A DNA stretch of 64,000 bases from Bedellia somnulentella (GCA_963576735.1 OY755178.1:2480001-2544000), one strand, 5' to 3'; counted from the first letter of the stretch, positions 21,852-33,604 are shown. The notes: generated from the sequence alone by a model not told the origin. A program made the numbers and translations.

Positions 21852-22264
21852 GCATTATTTGCAACAACATGGCAGCTCTATCAAGTTTACAGAATCGTTG
21901 TTAAACGGGCGAACAAAACGCCTCAAGTCAGATGTTGGATATGCGTAAAACATTTGTTTCTCAACCAATGAAAATCAAAAACATAATAACAATGAATCCG
22001 TATGATTATTTATATATTCTATCGAATTGAATAACGGTCCGAGATACTAGCAGTTGTTTCGCTTTCGTATGCAGTTCGCGAAGAAAATTGTATTGGCAAA
22101 AGTAATTTACACTCTCAACAAAGTTTCAAGCTTATCAGCAAGTCAACTATTTGTTGGGGAAGGCAAATCGTTTTTAAAATCCCGAGGAAACTTTCTGGTT
22201 TTGTTCACATTTTTCTAATTTGTCAAACATACGCTTTTACTCTTCTCGCTTTAGACTTCTGCAA
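21852..22264. other. no feature recognised
   Basis: Nothing recognised. Confidence 0.4.
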
Positions 22265-22399
22265 GGCAAGCACGAGCACTATTTTATCGACACGATAATT
22301 GTTAGAATGAGATGTCAGTATACGATACTAAGTAAGTGCGTAAGAGATGGCTGCTTCATCCCACGCGATAACTAGTTTAAACACGGCTCGTGCTTGCTC
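22265..22399. mobile_element. MITE M1, copy 2
   Basis: GGCAAGCACGAGC at the left and GCTCGTGCTTGC at the right: intact terminal inverted repeats of about 13 bp. Confidence 0.8.
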
Positions 22400-22636
22400 T
22401 GCTGGTTTTTTTAACTTTATCTAAATGGTATCGAAACAATTCATTGGCAAAAGCACAACTAACTAAACACAACTAAAAGTCATCCACAATGAATGGCAGG
22501 ACAAAGTCGATTAAGATTTCGATTGTACAGTGAAAACACTGAAAAATTTAAACTCTACCCTCTGATTTATCACGGTTGTTTGACTTTTCTATAATTGTAT
22601 TGTATGTTTCAAAAAGAAGTAATTAATTATTTTGCT

Positions 22637-22920
22637 GAGATAAAGTGGGTAGAACACCGCTTATCGTGCAAACGATGAGGGTTCGAATCCCAAGTCAGGC
22701 CTACACCAATTTATCTTTTCTAAAGTCATATATGTGGTTAATTAATCATGGTTGTAAAGGTGAGGGAAAACATCGCGAGGTAACCCACAAGGCTAAGTTG
22801 TGCAAAACGGCGATAGGCCTGCCCCCTATCATGTGAGTACACTGTCCAAGCAAAACGTGTTCAGAAGTAGTAGAAGTAGTACTTCTGCCAACCCTTCGGG
22901 AATAAACGGAGTGAACGCGT
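22637..22920 (+). mobile_element. SINE-B, internal deletions
   Basis: B box GGTTCGAATCCCAAG, body CATGGTTGTAAAGGTGAGGG, ends ACGGAGTGAACGCG. Missing about 50 bp after GGCTAAGTTGTGC. Confidence 0.75.
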
Positions 22921-23619
22921 CTTGAGAATAAAAAGAAAAATCTTTTTAAATGCAGTTATGCCATTACAAGGGAAAAGGATGTTTATTATGGAGAACTCAA
23001 TAAGCCCGTATGTTTTCTGGTCACTTCTAAAATTTACAAACGCACATATTACTACAAACGCACGCACAGTAATAACGAAATAAATAACTTACTACGTACG
23101 TACACAAAGAATATAAAATTTATGTAATCATAATTTTAAAATATATACAATTTATAACAAAAAATATATCTTAAAAAATATAATAAAGGTCGTGCATTAT
23201 GGAGCCTGGAGGTATTTAGTTGCACCTTGCATGAATTCCGCGGTCCCGGGTTCGATACTTGTAACTCACATAATTGATGTGAGCCACCCAGCAACTCAGC
23301 CCCAGTGTGGCGACCGGTAACTGGCCAGTTTTGATTTGCAAATATTAATATTTATTTCTTGGAATATAAATACATATCAAAATATAAGACATCATTAAAC
23401 TTTGATAAAATATACATTCTAAAATATGTTTGTCTGGCTAGACAACTTACGCATACCTGAAAAGGTATTAAAATGTGATATCAAAAAAAAGCTTAGGAAA
23501 ATATTGTATTTTTTTTTCCTTTTTCGATTTGTTAATATTATTAAAAATATTTTTGATACTATTAAATGTTCTATTTTATTCTGCGTCCAGCATATCAAGG
23601 TTGTCAACGTCAACGGTGA
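22921..23619. other. no gene; possible tRNA-like fragment
   Basis: 23195-23330 has a B-box-like GGGTTCGATACTTG in a non-AT-rich patch (GCAACTCAGCCCCAGTGTGG), perhaps another SINE. The rest is AT-rich and featureless. Confidence 0.3.
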
Positions 23620-23735
23620 TGTTAAACAAGGTGAACTCACGTGGCTGAGTTGTACATTATCATGTAGCCACAGATGTATGTAGCGAAATCAGCGATAAAC
23701 CTGCCCCTTATTTTTGTGAATAGAATGTCTGTGGC
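23620..23735 (+). mobile_element. SINE-B fragment, degraded
   Basis: GGTGAACTCACGTGGCTGAG, CAGCGATAAACCTGCCCCTT follow the SINE-B middle. Confidence 0.45.
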
Positions 23736-23772
23736 AGAAATAATATTTCATGAAAGAAATAAATCACAAGTT

Positions 23773-24023
23773 TTTGCCGTGTAGTGTCGGCATAGAATAA
23801 CACTACCCCATTTCTTCCAGTGGGTGTACGTAAGAGGCAACTAACGGTATTGGGGCTTTTAAGGGATTTTTGGGCGATGCGGTTGGAGACCCATCACCAA
23901 AAACCTTTTTTTCACCATCTTTTACCCACGCAACTTCCAAAAGTGGCTGAGGAAATTCTGATTCCCTAGCTCTGGTTACCCCTTCAAGGGATTCATAGCC
24001 GTGAGTATATGTATGTATGTATG
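23773..24023 (+). mobile_element. SINE-A with clear target-site duplication
   Basis: TAAATCACAAGTT at 23760-23772 and 24024-24036 (13 bp). Full length with (TATG)n tail. One of the cleanest examples of target-primed insertion in the window. Confidence 0.9.
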
Positions 24024-24036
24024 TAAATCACAAGTT

Positions 24037-24615
24037 CTCCAAGTTACCGGGTTCCAACTCCCAGCAGTCCATAGAAACCATCTCTATAATTCAGCGCGTT
24101 CGGTGACTTCTCTATGATAATTTAATTGTTGTTGTTCGGGACCGCGGCCGGACCAATACTTGTATCTACACGGCGGAATATATCCTCTTGTAGACCATAC
24201 AAAGTTAAGATACGCTGGGTTAATGAATTAAGACATAATTTTACAATCATTATTTGATAAATATTAAATAAAAAAAATAATTTATTTATCACATCCATTT
24301 TGCTTTCTAACCGACTTCAACAAAAGGAGTGTTCTCAATTCAACCGAAGATTTGCTACAATCTTAATATTGTACCCTATAGGTACAACTTGTGTACAATT
24401 TTCATAACATGAATTTATAATACAATTATGAATTGATATTTCATTTTGTATATGAACCCCCGGGTTCCCCTAGAGTTCATCTGATTTGTGTATTGGAAAG
24501 GCTATGAAATAATGAGTTTTAGTTAAGTAGAAGTAAAATAACGTGGCATGATTAAAGACTTTTCAGTTACAACAAATAAATTAGTTAAGTGTTAATTGAT
24601 AAAGTAAGTAAGGGT
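24037..24615. other. no feature recognised
   Basis: AT-rich. 24300-24400 has a short GTACCCTATAGGTAC palindrome. No gene. Confidence 0.4.
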
Positions 24616-24866
24616 GCTGTGTAGTGCCGAGTCATAATGTTACTAAGCGTTTCAACTCACGGTTATCCTAAGAGACGACTTATGATGGACGGATGGATTT
24701 TTTTGTGGTGTTTGGTCGATGCGTTTGGAGACCCATCACCAACGATACTTTATTTATATCATCTTCTCCCCTATCAATTTCCAAAATTGGCGCAGGAGTT
24801 TCTAGCTCTAAAGCTCTGGCTACCCCTTTTTGGGATTTATGGCCGTGAATATATGTATGTATGTAA
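24616..24866 (+). mobile_element. SINE-A
   Basis: Diverged copy of the GATACTTTATTT / TATGGCCGTGAATA subfamily. Confidence 0.8.
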
Positions 24867-25099
24867 ACAGTAAATTATTTCAACTCACCTTTTCTAAGTC
24901 TATGGTAATGTAAGAATGGTTGGAATCCAAACAATACTAATAGATTGGTCCAATTACAAATAATAATTAATTAACTTTTTCTGAAATTTTATCTAAAATA
25001 AGATTTTCTAATAAAACAGTTCGTTTTGAATTTTAGGACAGCGAAATAAATAGTACCTTAAAAATACTAGAAGGTGGAAGTCTGTAAAGACACTCAAAC

Positions 25100-25711
25100 T
25101 CAATTCAAAACGGTCACGCCGTATATTTCCGAAGGGAAGGCAGAGCTACTAATAGTTCTAAACATCACGTGACATTGTCACCTGGTGCTTAGAGTACCCA
25201 CGTTTTGCTTGGACAGTGTTCTCACGTGACAGGGGGCATGCTTATCGCCGTTTTGTACGAATACACTGTCACATGACTAAGTACAAATTAGCCATGCGGG
25301 TTTCGATGCTTTCCGTGACAGTTAATAACCATGATAAATCAACCACATATATGACTTTATTGCTGTGTAGTGTCGGCTTAAAATAGCACTACCCCATTTC
25401 TTCCGGTGGGTGTACGTAAGAGGCGACTAACGGTATTGGGGCTTTTAAGGGATTTTTGGGCGATGCGGTTGGAGACCCATCACCAACAACCTTTATTTCA
25501 CCATCTTTTCCCCACGCAACTTCCAAAGGTGGCTGAGGAATGTCTCATTCCCTAGCTCTGGCTACCCCTTCAAGGGATTTATAGCCGTGAGTATATGTAT
25601 GTATGTATGTATATATGACTTTAGAAGATAAATAAGTGTAGGCCCGACCCGGGATATGAAACATCATCGTCTGCACAATAAGCGATGTTCTACCCACTGA
25701 GCTGACATGGT
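25100..25711 (-). mobile_element. SINE-B split by a SINE-A
   Basis: Parts 25100-25359 and 25611-25711. The tRNA-like head is at the right end (GGGTAGAACATCGC on the minus strand). Its 3' end contains a deletion in CCGAAGGGAAGGC. Confidence 0.82.
25360..25610 (+). mobile_element. SINE-A nested in SINE-B
   Basis: ATATATGACTTTA at 25347-25359 and 25611-25623, a 13-bp duplication of SINE-B sequence. Confidence 0.9.
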
Positions 25712-25805
25712 CGCACGCATTGTATTTACTGTCACATATATCAAATCTTTACACATCGTGAGACAAAATGTGAGTACGCTTATCTCAAACTCAAACGTTC
25801 ACACC

Positions 25806-26049
25806 TTACATACATACACTCACGGCTATATTTCCCTAGAAGGGGTAGCCAGAACTAAGTAATCATAAATTCCTCAGCCACTTTTGGAAGTTGAGTGGGG
25901 AAAAGATGGTAAAAATAAAGGTTGTTAGTGATGGGTCTCCAACCGCATCGCCCAAAAATCCAAAAAAAAGCCTTAATACCCTTAGTCGTCTCTTACGACA
26001 CACGTGGGTAGAAAGGGGTAGCGACATTCTAAGCCGGCACTACACGGCA
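25806..26049 (-). mobile_element. SINE-A
   Basis: Mosaic: main-subfamily 3' half with the CACGTGGGTAGAAAGGGGTAG 5' part of another subfamily. Confidence 0.82.
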
Positions 26050-26343
26050 AAGATTTGGCAGAGGTAATAACTGGAAATCAACGACATAAATGATAAGTTG
26101 ACTCAAACAGTATCGCTGAAAGTCACTGAATTAGACTAAACATCGGCAAATCAAAGTCTGTTACGAGCACATCCACTTGTCTCATCATTTAACTGTCGCG
26201 TCATGAATACTGTGATCTAGAACCGAACAGTGCACTATCTATAGGTACTAGGACTTCAAACCAGTGTAATGACGTTGCTCTGTTTATTTGTATTAGAATA
26301 TATTGTTATTACATGGATAAAGGCATTTGTGGATTTTATAAAG

Positions 26344-26584
26344 ACTAGCTTTTTGCCCGCGACCACGTCCGCATTTTGTTGCATCCAGCAAAGTCTATGG
26401 ACCAATTTTGAAAATTTATAAATCGCCAACAATTTAACTAATCCAGTTATGGAAAATGTATGAATTTTCGGTAAAATTTCAGATGGAGACCTTCAATTTG
26501 ATACCTGAACCAATTTTCTAGCTCTTAGCATCGCGACACAGGCTGGTTCACAAAATCCACCCTCACTCGTTTAATATATAAGGA
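26344..26584 (+). repeat. repeat E (GACTAGCTTTTTGCCCGCGA family)
   Basis: Begins like the element at 55377 (GCCCGCGAC, CGTCCGC). Interspersed in Lepidoptera as far as I recall. Class not assigned. Confidence 0.5.
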
Positions 26585-26621
26585 TGACAGAAATCTTAGC
26601 AAAAGTCTATAATAATGGAGT

Positions 26622-26734
26622 ACATACATACATACATATACTCACGGCTTTAAATCCCTTAACGGGGTAGCCAGAGCTTTGGAATGAGAAATTCCTCAGC
26701 CACTTTTGGAAGTTGATTGGGGAAAAGGTGGTAA
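26622..26734 (-). mobile_element. SINE-A truncated at a Helitron
   Basis: 3' half only. The remainder is absent on the far side of the Helitron, so a deletion accompanied or followed insertion. Confidence 0.8.
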
Positions 26735-26868
26735 TCTATACTTATAATAAATCTGTAGAGAGGTCAATTCTGTACATTAAATATATGTTCAAAATAACTA
26801 TCAGGGGGTGATCAGTGATCGATACTGATGCCAAAAATGAAATCAGTAAAATTTTTGTCTGTCTGTCC

Positions 26869-26911
<43 letters not shown>

Positions 26912-27387
26912 GGTTTGTATGTTCCTTATGGAAACAAAATCTACTCGACAGATTTTAACGAAACTTGGTAGAATTATTCTTCATACTCCTGGGCAGGTTA
27001 TAGTGTACTTTTCAGCAGAGTAGTGAAGGGGAATTTTGGGAAATTTTGGGAAAACGGGGAAAGTTACTCCATTTTTTAAGCTTCCGACGCGTGTGCAGCC
27101 TTAATGGTTATAGTTACATAGAAATCATGTATTACAGAAATATTCTACATTAAAGTCTTTAAATCTTTAAGTCTATCTTTTATGGTTAACTCATAATAAC
27201 ACGTGTAACTCCTGATAGCTTAGCAGTTCGGAGATTTCTGATTATATTTGTTTACTCTTACGTTTATAGTTCTCTCATTCACCTTTCATTTAAAAAAAAT
27301 ACATTATTACCTATTCAATAAAAAAAGAATCATAGAAATGGGTATAGAAACACCAAACTTATACATAAAATAAGCCATCGCGTCCTG
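26735..27387 (+). mobile_element. Helitron copy 3, 3'-truncated
   Basis: TCTATACTTATAATAAAT start preceded by A. Carries the longest (TCTG)n array of the three (about 26853-26910). Homology stops near AAGCCATCGCG; the CTAG end is missing. Confidence 0.85.
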
Positions 27388-27532
27388 TCGTCGCACGTGT
27401 ATACTGAATCATGCTATAAGGATTATTTTTTTAGTGATGGTTGCTCGGGCAAAAGATAGCCGTGAGTATATGTATGATGTATGATGTATGCAAAGTTTGT
27501 AACTCTGATTGTTTGTTTGCATGGAGTCCAAT

Positions 27533-27594
27533 TCCTTAGCTCTGGCTACCCCTTCTAGGGATTTCTAGCCGTGAGTATATGTATGTATGTATGT
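27533..27594 (+). mobile_element. SINE-A 3' fragment
   Basis: CTCTGGCTACCCCTTCTAGG to the TATG tail only. Confidence 0.75.
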
Positions 27595-27822
27595 GGTGTC
27601 AAAAGTTTCGAAAATAAATTCTGTGTATGCTGTGAAATCAAGGACAAACAGACAGACGAACCTAATATACATGACAAACTAATGGTTACATTTTTTGTCA
27701 TTCGTCTTCGAGACCCTAAAAAGATAGCCAGAGCTTCGGGATTAATATTTTCCCAGCTTCTTCTGGAGGCCTAGCACGAGCGTTATTTTGTCGGTTAGAA
27801 GAAGGTTTCGTTCGGTCGGTTT

Positions 27823-28072
27823 GCTGTGTAGTGTCGGCTTAGAATATCACTACCCCATTTCTTCCGGTGGGTGTACGTAAGAGGCGACTAACGGTATTGG
27901 GGCTTTTTAAGGGATTTTTGGGCGATGCGGTTGGAGATCCTTAGACCCAACAGCCTTTATTTTACCATCTTTTCCCCACGCATCTTCCAAGAGTGGCTGA
28001 GGAATTTCTAATTCCTTAGCTCTGGCTACCCCTTTTGGGGATTTGTAGCCGTGAGTATATGTATGTATGTAG
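27823..28072 (+). mobile_element. SINE-A
   Basis: Full-length main-subfamily copy. TAGAAGAAGG occurs just after it and about 20 bases before it, a possible imperfect target-site duplication. Confidence 0.85.
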
Positions 28073-28172
28073 AAGAAGGCAAAAATATACCACGCGTCTT
28101 TAATTAACCTAGCTAGAATTTGATTAGGTAGAAGATAGTTAAAGTTAAGTATCTTTGGATATGGGTCCCCAG

Positions 28173-28933
28173 TAGGGTTGCCAGTTTTTTTTTCGGTCCA
28201 TACAGGACAAATGTTTGAAAAGGCAAAAAAATACGGGAGTTCAGTTTTTTACCCGGGACAAATGAAAAAAAAACCAGTCAGCAACACTTGTGAATTATTA
28301 ATTAATTTGAAAATTAGAATATTTTAGATAAGCATTCCATAGGCGAAGTTGTTTAGTTTGATGTCTATGGATTAAACATATAAAAAGGGTATGTTTTAAA
28401 AAGGAGGTCTAGGCCAATTACAATCATAATTAAAAATAGCCATTTGCTCGCTTTTTATCAAATCTGGCGTAAATTAGTTTCGCACGACAGTCCACTTCAC
28501 CTGAATATCTATGCGAGCGAACTCTGCGTGCGTTAATATCGAGTTTAGACCCATTGATTTGTAGGTAAAAATTGATGCATGGCTAAAATACGGGACAGAG
28601 GCTGTCTGGCCGGGACATTTTAACATACATACATACATATGCTCACGGCTATAAATCCCTAGAAGGGGTAGCCAGAGCTAAAGAATTAAAAATTCCTCAG
28701 CCACTTTTGGAAAATTTAGTGGGGAAAAGATGGTAAAGTAAAGGTTGTTGGTGATGGGTCTCCAACCGCATCGCCCAAAAATCCCTTAAAAGCCCCAATA
28801 CCGTTAGTCGCCTTTTACGTACACCCATCGGTAGAAACGGGGTAGTGCTATTCTAAGCCGACACTACACGACATTTCAAATTAGGCCTAAAATACGGGAC
28901 GTCCCGGGAAATACGGGACGTCTGGCAACGCTA
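28173..28933. mobile_element. hAT-type MITE, TIR TAGGGTTGCCAG
   Basis: Ends TAGGGTTGCCAG and CTGGCAACGCTA with the 8-bp duplication GTCCCCAG at 28165-28172 and 28934-28941. Interior holds one arm of the 6684 foldback element and repeats of ATACGGGAC near both ends. About 510 bp without the nested SINE-A. Confidence 0.8.
28621..28872 (-). mobile_element. young SINE-A nested in the hAT-type MITE
   Basis: Full-length main-subfamily copy. GACATTT occurs on both flanks. Confidence 0.85.
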
Positions 28934-29058
28934 GTCCCCAGCCACTTCACCGAACAAGTACTCAAAGGGCCATATAGCCTTAGTTGCTTCGTACGATATC
29001 TGCGGAAAGAAATAGGTTTATGATATTCTAAATAAAGAATAATAAAACGACTCTGTTT

Positions 29059-29312
29059 GCCGTGTAGTGCCGGCTTAGAATGTCACTACCCCTTTCTACC
29101 CAGGGGTGTCGTAAGACGCAACTAAGGGTACGGGGCTTTTTAAAGTGGTTTTTTGGGCGATGCTGTTAGAGACCCATCACCAACGATGCTTTATTTCTAT
29201 CATCTTGTCCTCTATCAACTTCCAAATGTGGCTGAGGAGTTTCTAGCTCTGAAGCTCTGGCTACCCCTTTTTGGGAGAATATGGCCGATCGTATATGTAT
29301 CTATATATGTAT
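29059..29312 (+). mobile_element. SINE-A
   Basis: CCGTGTAGTGCCGGC / CTACCCAGG / GATGCTTTATTTC subfamily. The 3' end GGCCGATCGTATATG is diverged. Confidence 0.82.
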
Positions 29313-29729
29313 GACTCTATTAACTTAAACCTGTTTGAGTTCCAGACCTATTGAATTCAAACAGTCGATTAAAGATATTTTTAAACACCTTACGTTGAGT
29401 TGCCTTTAGCAATAATTACCTCATTAATAATTTTCCAATACAAACACAAGTCCGGAGGCTTTATAGGAAGTGGTATTCAAACTCGGAGCCACAAGCATTA
29501 TTTAGATAGCGATCTGTAAATAAGTCAAATTCCTTTCAGATCGTTATTGCTCCTATTACCGTCTTAACCTCGCTGAACTTACAGACAAAATCACAACATT
29601 TAAATATCTATAGCGCACAATGTAAACATGGACTATCAGATTGTAGAGTTTCAATGTTTCTGTGTCACTCCTTGGGTCGAGAATCTATAGAGAAGTATTT
29701 GTGTATGTATGGTGAGGCAGAGTTTGCGA
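29313..29729. other. no feature recognised
   Basis: Unique-looking AT-rich DNA. Confidence 0.4.
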
Positions 29730-30143
29730 AAAACATACATACATATATACATATACTCACGGCTATAAATCCCTAGATTGGGTAGTAGGTAGATAGGTAG
29801 AATTAGAAATTTGCCAGCCACTTTTGGAAAGTTAAGCGGGGAAAAGATGGTAAAATAAAGGTTGTTGGTGATGGGTCTCCAACCGCATCGCCCAAAATGA
29901 AACTTCATGTGGGGACATTTATTCCTTGATTGATTAGAAACTCTCTCTTTATGGTAAATTTAATGACATTCTCTCTTTATTACAATACGTCCAACCAACT
30001 ACCTCAATACTATTTGTAAAAAAATCCGCATCGCCCAAAAATCCCTTAAAAGCCGCAATACCGTTAGTCGCCTCTTACGAACACCCACCGTAAGAAATGG
30101 GGTAGTGCTATTCTAAGCCGACACTACACAGCAAAGCCGACAC
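29730..30143 (-). mobile_element. SINE-A interrupted by a 130-bp insert
   Basis: Parts 29730-29897 and 30028-30143. CCGCATCGCCCAAAA flanks the insert on both sides (29883-29897, 30028-30042), a 15-bp target-site duplication. The insert includes CTTCATGTGGGGAC, resembling the SINE-C tail. The last 18 bases of SINE-A (GCCGACACTACACAGC) are tandemly duplicated. Confidence 0.8.
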
Positions 30144-30440
30144 TACACAGCAAGTTTGTGAAAAAATAAAAAAACAGGCAGCAACCAAAGAAACAATCGA
30201 TGCTGATACTTATAGTTAAATTTCCACCATATCACCCCGGAATCGCTTAGAAAACATTCTACAGCAAACACGGGAAGAAATCGGGTAGTTCTATTCTAAG
30301 CGTTAAATAACTATCGCAAGCGAAAAAAGCATTTATTCGTAGATCTGAAGAGCGACTAAGGTGCTAATAAACTCCTTTTCAGTACATTCATAATCAGTAC
30401 AGTAATTAATTTTCAAAACTATTTAAACTACACATACAAA
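30144..30440. other. mostly unrecognised; SINE-A 5' fragment
   Basis: GAAGAAATCGGGTAGTTCTA near 30270-30302 is a reversed SINE-A 5' fragment. Nothing else recognised. Confidence 0.4.
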
Positions 30441-30512
30441 GGCCGTACAAAGTGGCGATTGACAGTCTCTGCCTACCCCAATGGGAACTAATGGCGTGAG
30501 TATATGTATTAA
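30441..30512 (+). mobile_element. LINE-R 3'-end fragment
   Basis: GTACAAAGTGGCGATTGACA to GGCGTGAGTATATGTAT. Only about 70 bp. Confidence 0.75.
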
Positions 30513-30655
30513 CATAATAAACTTAACATATGGATGAATTTTATAGGCCGCTGAAGTATTTTGGTACAAAGTAAAATTTAATGCGATAGGATGTAGGTTT
30601 GGTTCACCTCAACTATACTGTATGTTTGCAGTATGTGGATTTGAGTCATAGTCAT

Positions 30656-30905
30656 GCTGTGTAGTGTCGGCATAGAATAACACTACCCCATTTCTTCCGG
30701 TGGGTGTACGTAAGAGGCTACTAACGGATTTGGAGCTTTTAAGGGATTTTTGGGCGATGTGGTTGGAGACCCATCACCGAAAACCTTTATTTTACCATCT
30801 TTTCCCCACTAAAATTTCCAAACGTGGCTGAGGAATTTCCAATTCCTTAGCTCTGGATCCCCTTCTAGGGATTAATAGCCGTGAGCATATGTATGTATGT
30901 ATGTC
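30656..30905 (+). mobile_element. SINE-A
   Basis: Full-length main-subfamily copy with TATG tail. Confidence 0.85.
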
Positions 30906-30964
30906 TAGTCAGAATATATATGCACAGTGGACTGTGACTTTAAGGATGTTTGGGTTCTAACTAA

Positions 30965-31110
30965 TATGCAATAAATAAGTAAAAAAAAATAATTGTTTAT
31001 TAACACACCAAAAGTTACAGATACATAGTAAATTGATGATCCTTGCACTAGGCGGAGCCTGTATCGCGGGGATCGGTAAAACAAAAAGTTCCAAAAAAAA
31101 ACTTACTTAT
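30965..31110 (+). repeat. repeat F
   Basis: Reverse-complement match of 10800-10935, including TCCTTGCACTAGGCGG and GGGATCGGTAAAAC. Confidence 0.55.
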
Positions 31111-31145
31111 TAATTGTTTACAAAAAGAGATCTTAGTTGCACTTA

Positions 31146-31520
31146 GTTTCAAACATTAGAAAGAAAGAAAGAAGAAAGAAAAACATTTATTCGCTGCTAC
31201 ACACGTACAAAGGAAAACACAGCACAAAAATAAGTATATACAAACACACAGAAAAATAATAATAAAAAGACAATATCATACCCATACGGGTCATACATGA
31301 CGGTCGCAAGAAAGAAGTGTCGCTTTTAGTGATGATCCGCCCACTGTACTCTTGCTCCGTAAAACTGAAACTTTTGTAATTATTTGTGTTGTGATGTGCA
31401 GTAAGGACATTTTTTAATCTTAACACTCTATTGGACTTAAGGGCGTCCCCGGAAAAATAGGTTGATATTGATTGTTTTTTAATTCTATAAAGTCTGATTT
31501 GATGATATTGATATGACATG
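31146..31520 (-). mobile_element. non-LTR element 3' end with (GAAA)n tail, putative
   Basis: Starts (GAAA)n AACATTTATTCGC, the reverse of the ATAAATG(TTTC)n end at 4055-4210. The 110-codon minus-strand open frame here has no motif I recognise. Confidence 0.4.
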
Positions 31521-31978
31521 AATAAAATATATGTTGGTGATTAGTTCATGGTGTTAAAATTTGATGTTTAACATTTTAATAATTTGTTGAAAAATATCAT
31601 GAAAAAATTTAATTGGAACATGCTTTGTTTTCATAATAACCGTATAGGCTCCACTGGCATAACATATATGTAAACTCATTATGTGTCTATATACGCGTAG
31701 CTTTAAGATCTGTAACTTTGATGTTTAACTTTTCATTTAAACATTATAGTTATTCAATAAAACTAAATAAACTACATTTATCCTGCGCGCGCGTTTTTTC
31801 CGTCCCTGTCACTCTCAGTAAATTTGACGTAAGAGTGAGCGCAATAGCTGCAAAATGCGGGGAGGCCCTTAAAGAAATAATACTTAAATATGTGAAATAA
31901 TTAAATTATTTTATACTGACAGAAAAGCCCATAGTAGTTTGGGATCTATTGATACTTAATTGTTGTTAAAAACTTAAA
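31521..31978. other. no feature recognised
   Basis: 31795-31880 is GC-richer (CTGCGCGCGCG); no gene assigned. Confidence 0.35.
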
Positions 31979-32042
31979 GAAAGCTAGAGTGGTTTGCCCG
32001 GATGGTACAGATTATCGATCGATAGTCTGCCTTCCCTTTGAG
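31979..32042 (+). mobile_element. LINE-R 3'-region fragment
   Basis: GAAAGCTAGAGTGGTTTGCC and ATCGATCGATAGTCTGCCTT match LINE-R. No TATG tail. Confidence 0.6.
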
Positions 32043-32887
32043 AAATATTTTTGTGAATAAAGTGTAAAATGATTTAATCTCGTATCAAAAACTACTGAAC
32101 AGCAATAGAAAGCAAGAAAATTGATTTACATAAACCGTATTTGAAACCACTCGCTGATATAAACGATTCACCAATTTATAATGACGCTAACTTTTTACTT
32201 AGCAACCAATAATTTATAAACATCAGTATAATATGAAACAGGGTAAGATTAATGATGGACTGCCATGGTACATTAGCCAATCAGAATAATCGATTTACTT
32301 CGGTTGTTTGTGTGAATAAATTAATAATCAGTTGTACACATGAGTGAATTTAGCGCTATAAATCATTAGTTAAGCTTCTTGTCTTACGCTTCTGGCGGCG
32401 CCGGCGGCCATTTTGAAACGACTTAATACAATAAGAGGGTGATCATTTCTTCGCGGTTTTTTAGTTCCATGGGGCTGTTTATTATATAGCGATTCAGAAT
32501 AATTTCTTTTTGTTTCTCTCCGTAATTGGTATTCGGTTGTCGGTCTATTTTAAATTTTAAAATATGTTTGCCTGTGTTTTGTGAAAATGTATATACATGC
32601 AAAAAAATGACTTTTGTTTTTCTATGTCTGTGTGTTTCTTTTGACTCACTTCTGAAACAGATGGACCGATTTTCGACAGGACTTTGACTGGCAGATAACA
32701 GATGTAGTAAGGAGTAACGCAGGTCGTTGCACGGGTTTTAAAAGCATTACCGCGTACCCTCCTAGCTTAGGAGTTCTGTAACTAATAAAATTGGCCGTAT
32801 GATAAGTTGTGCTTGTAAGTAGGAACTTTGCATATGCGGCATGAAAATAGAGTATGGGAGTTTCAGTCTTGAGTATATAAATCAAAT
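32043..32887. promoter_or_regulatory. promoter-like GC-rich island, candidate only
   Basis: Around 32385-32415 the AT-rich DNA changes to GGCGGCGCCGGCGGCC followed by ATTTTGAAACG, including GGCCATTTT, a YY1-like match, with CCAATCAG at 32277. No open frame follows. Could be the start of a non-coding transcript or part of an unrecognised element. Confidence 0.25.
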
Positions 32888-33000
32888 CAAACTTTATTTG
32901 CGAATCTATATTCGAAGTGTCTAATACCTATGTATTTGACATATTAGATGTTACAACATTTATTTAGACCATGCTATATTCCAACATCTGTGGCAGCTAA
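32888..33000. repeat. repeat H
   Basis: Second copy of the 14618 repeat (TATTTGACATATTAGATG, CCATGCTATATTCCA). Confidence 0.6.
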
Positions 33001-33352
33001 AAGTGTAAAAGATGAATCTGTGGTGATTCGATTTAACTAATTTGCTTAATTTCTCAGGTCGCTGGCTGGATACTTAATGATACAGGTTGTATCTCACAGC
33101 GGATGAAAACGCTCTGCCTGGCAAAGGCCTTCCGAAAGATCTTCATAGCAATCCGTGATGTAATGCCCTTCATCTATTGGTTTATAAACTTTCGCCAATT
33201 CGTTGGTGCACCTTGATAAAGGTCTACGATGCGCGGCCACCGCTGCACCTTTAGATCCCAACGGCTGCAAGCAATGTGGCCTGGTAATGAGTAAAATAGT
33301 TAAGAATCAGAATTAGATAATCTAAATTTATTATATAAAGAAATGATTAGGT
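33001..33352. other. no feature recognised
   Basis: 33050-33290 is less AT-rich than average. Could be a decayed LINE, but I cannot support it. Confidence 0.3.
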
Positions 33353-33600
33353 TACCGTGTAGTGTCGGCTTAGAATAGCACTACACCTTTTCTACCGATG
33401 GGTGAACGTAAGAGGCGACTAACGGTATTGGGGCTTTTAAGGGATTTTGGGCGATGCGGCTGGAGACCCATCACCAACAACCTTTACTTCACCATCTTTT
33501 CCCCACTCCATTTCCAAAAATGGCTGAGGAATTTCTAATTCCTTAGCTCTGGCTACCCCTTCTAGGGATTTATAGCTGTGAGTATATGTTATGTGTTATG
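33353..33600 (+). mobile_element. SINE-A
   Basis: Full length. ATGATTAG occurs just before it and just after its tail, a likely target-site duplication. Confidence 0.85.
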
Positions 33601-33604
33601 ATTA

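Larger units (their letters stand above)
28128..29036 (-). mobile_element. old SINE-A split by a hAT-type element
   Basis: 28128-28172 (GTAGAAGATAGTTAAAG ... GATATGGGTC) and 28942-29036 (CTCAAAGGGCCATATAGCC ... GATATTCTAAATAA) are the two parts of a strongly diverged SINE-A. Confidence 0.6.

Noticed and set aside
31187..31519. 110-codon minus-strand open frame
   Set aside because: Lies in a putative LINE 3' end and starts at the edge of a low-complexity tail. No motif.
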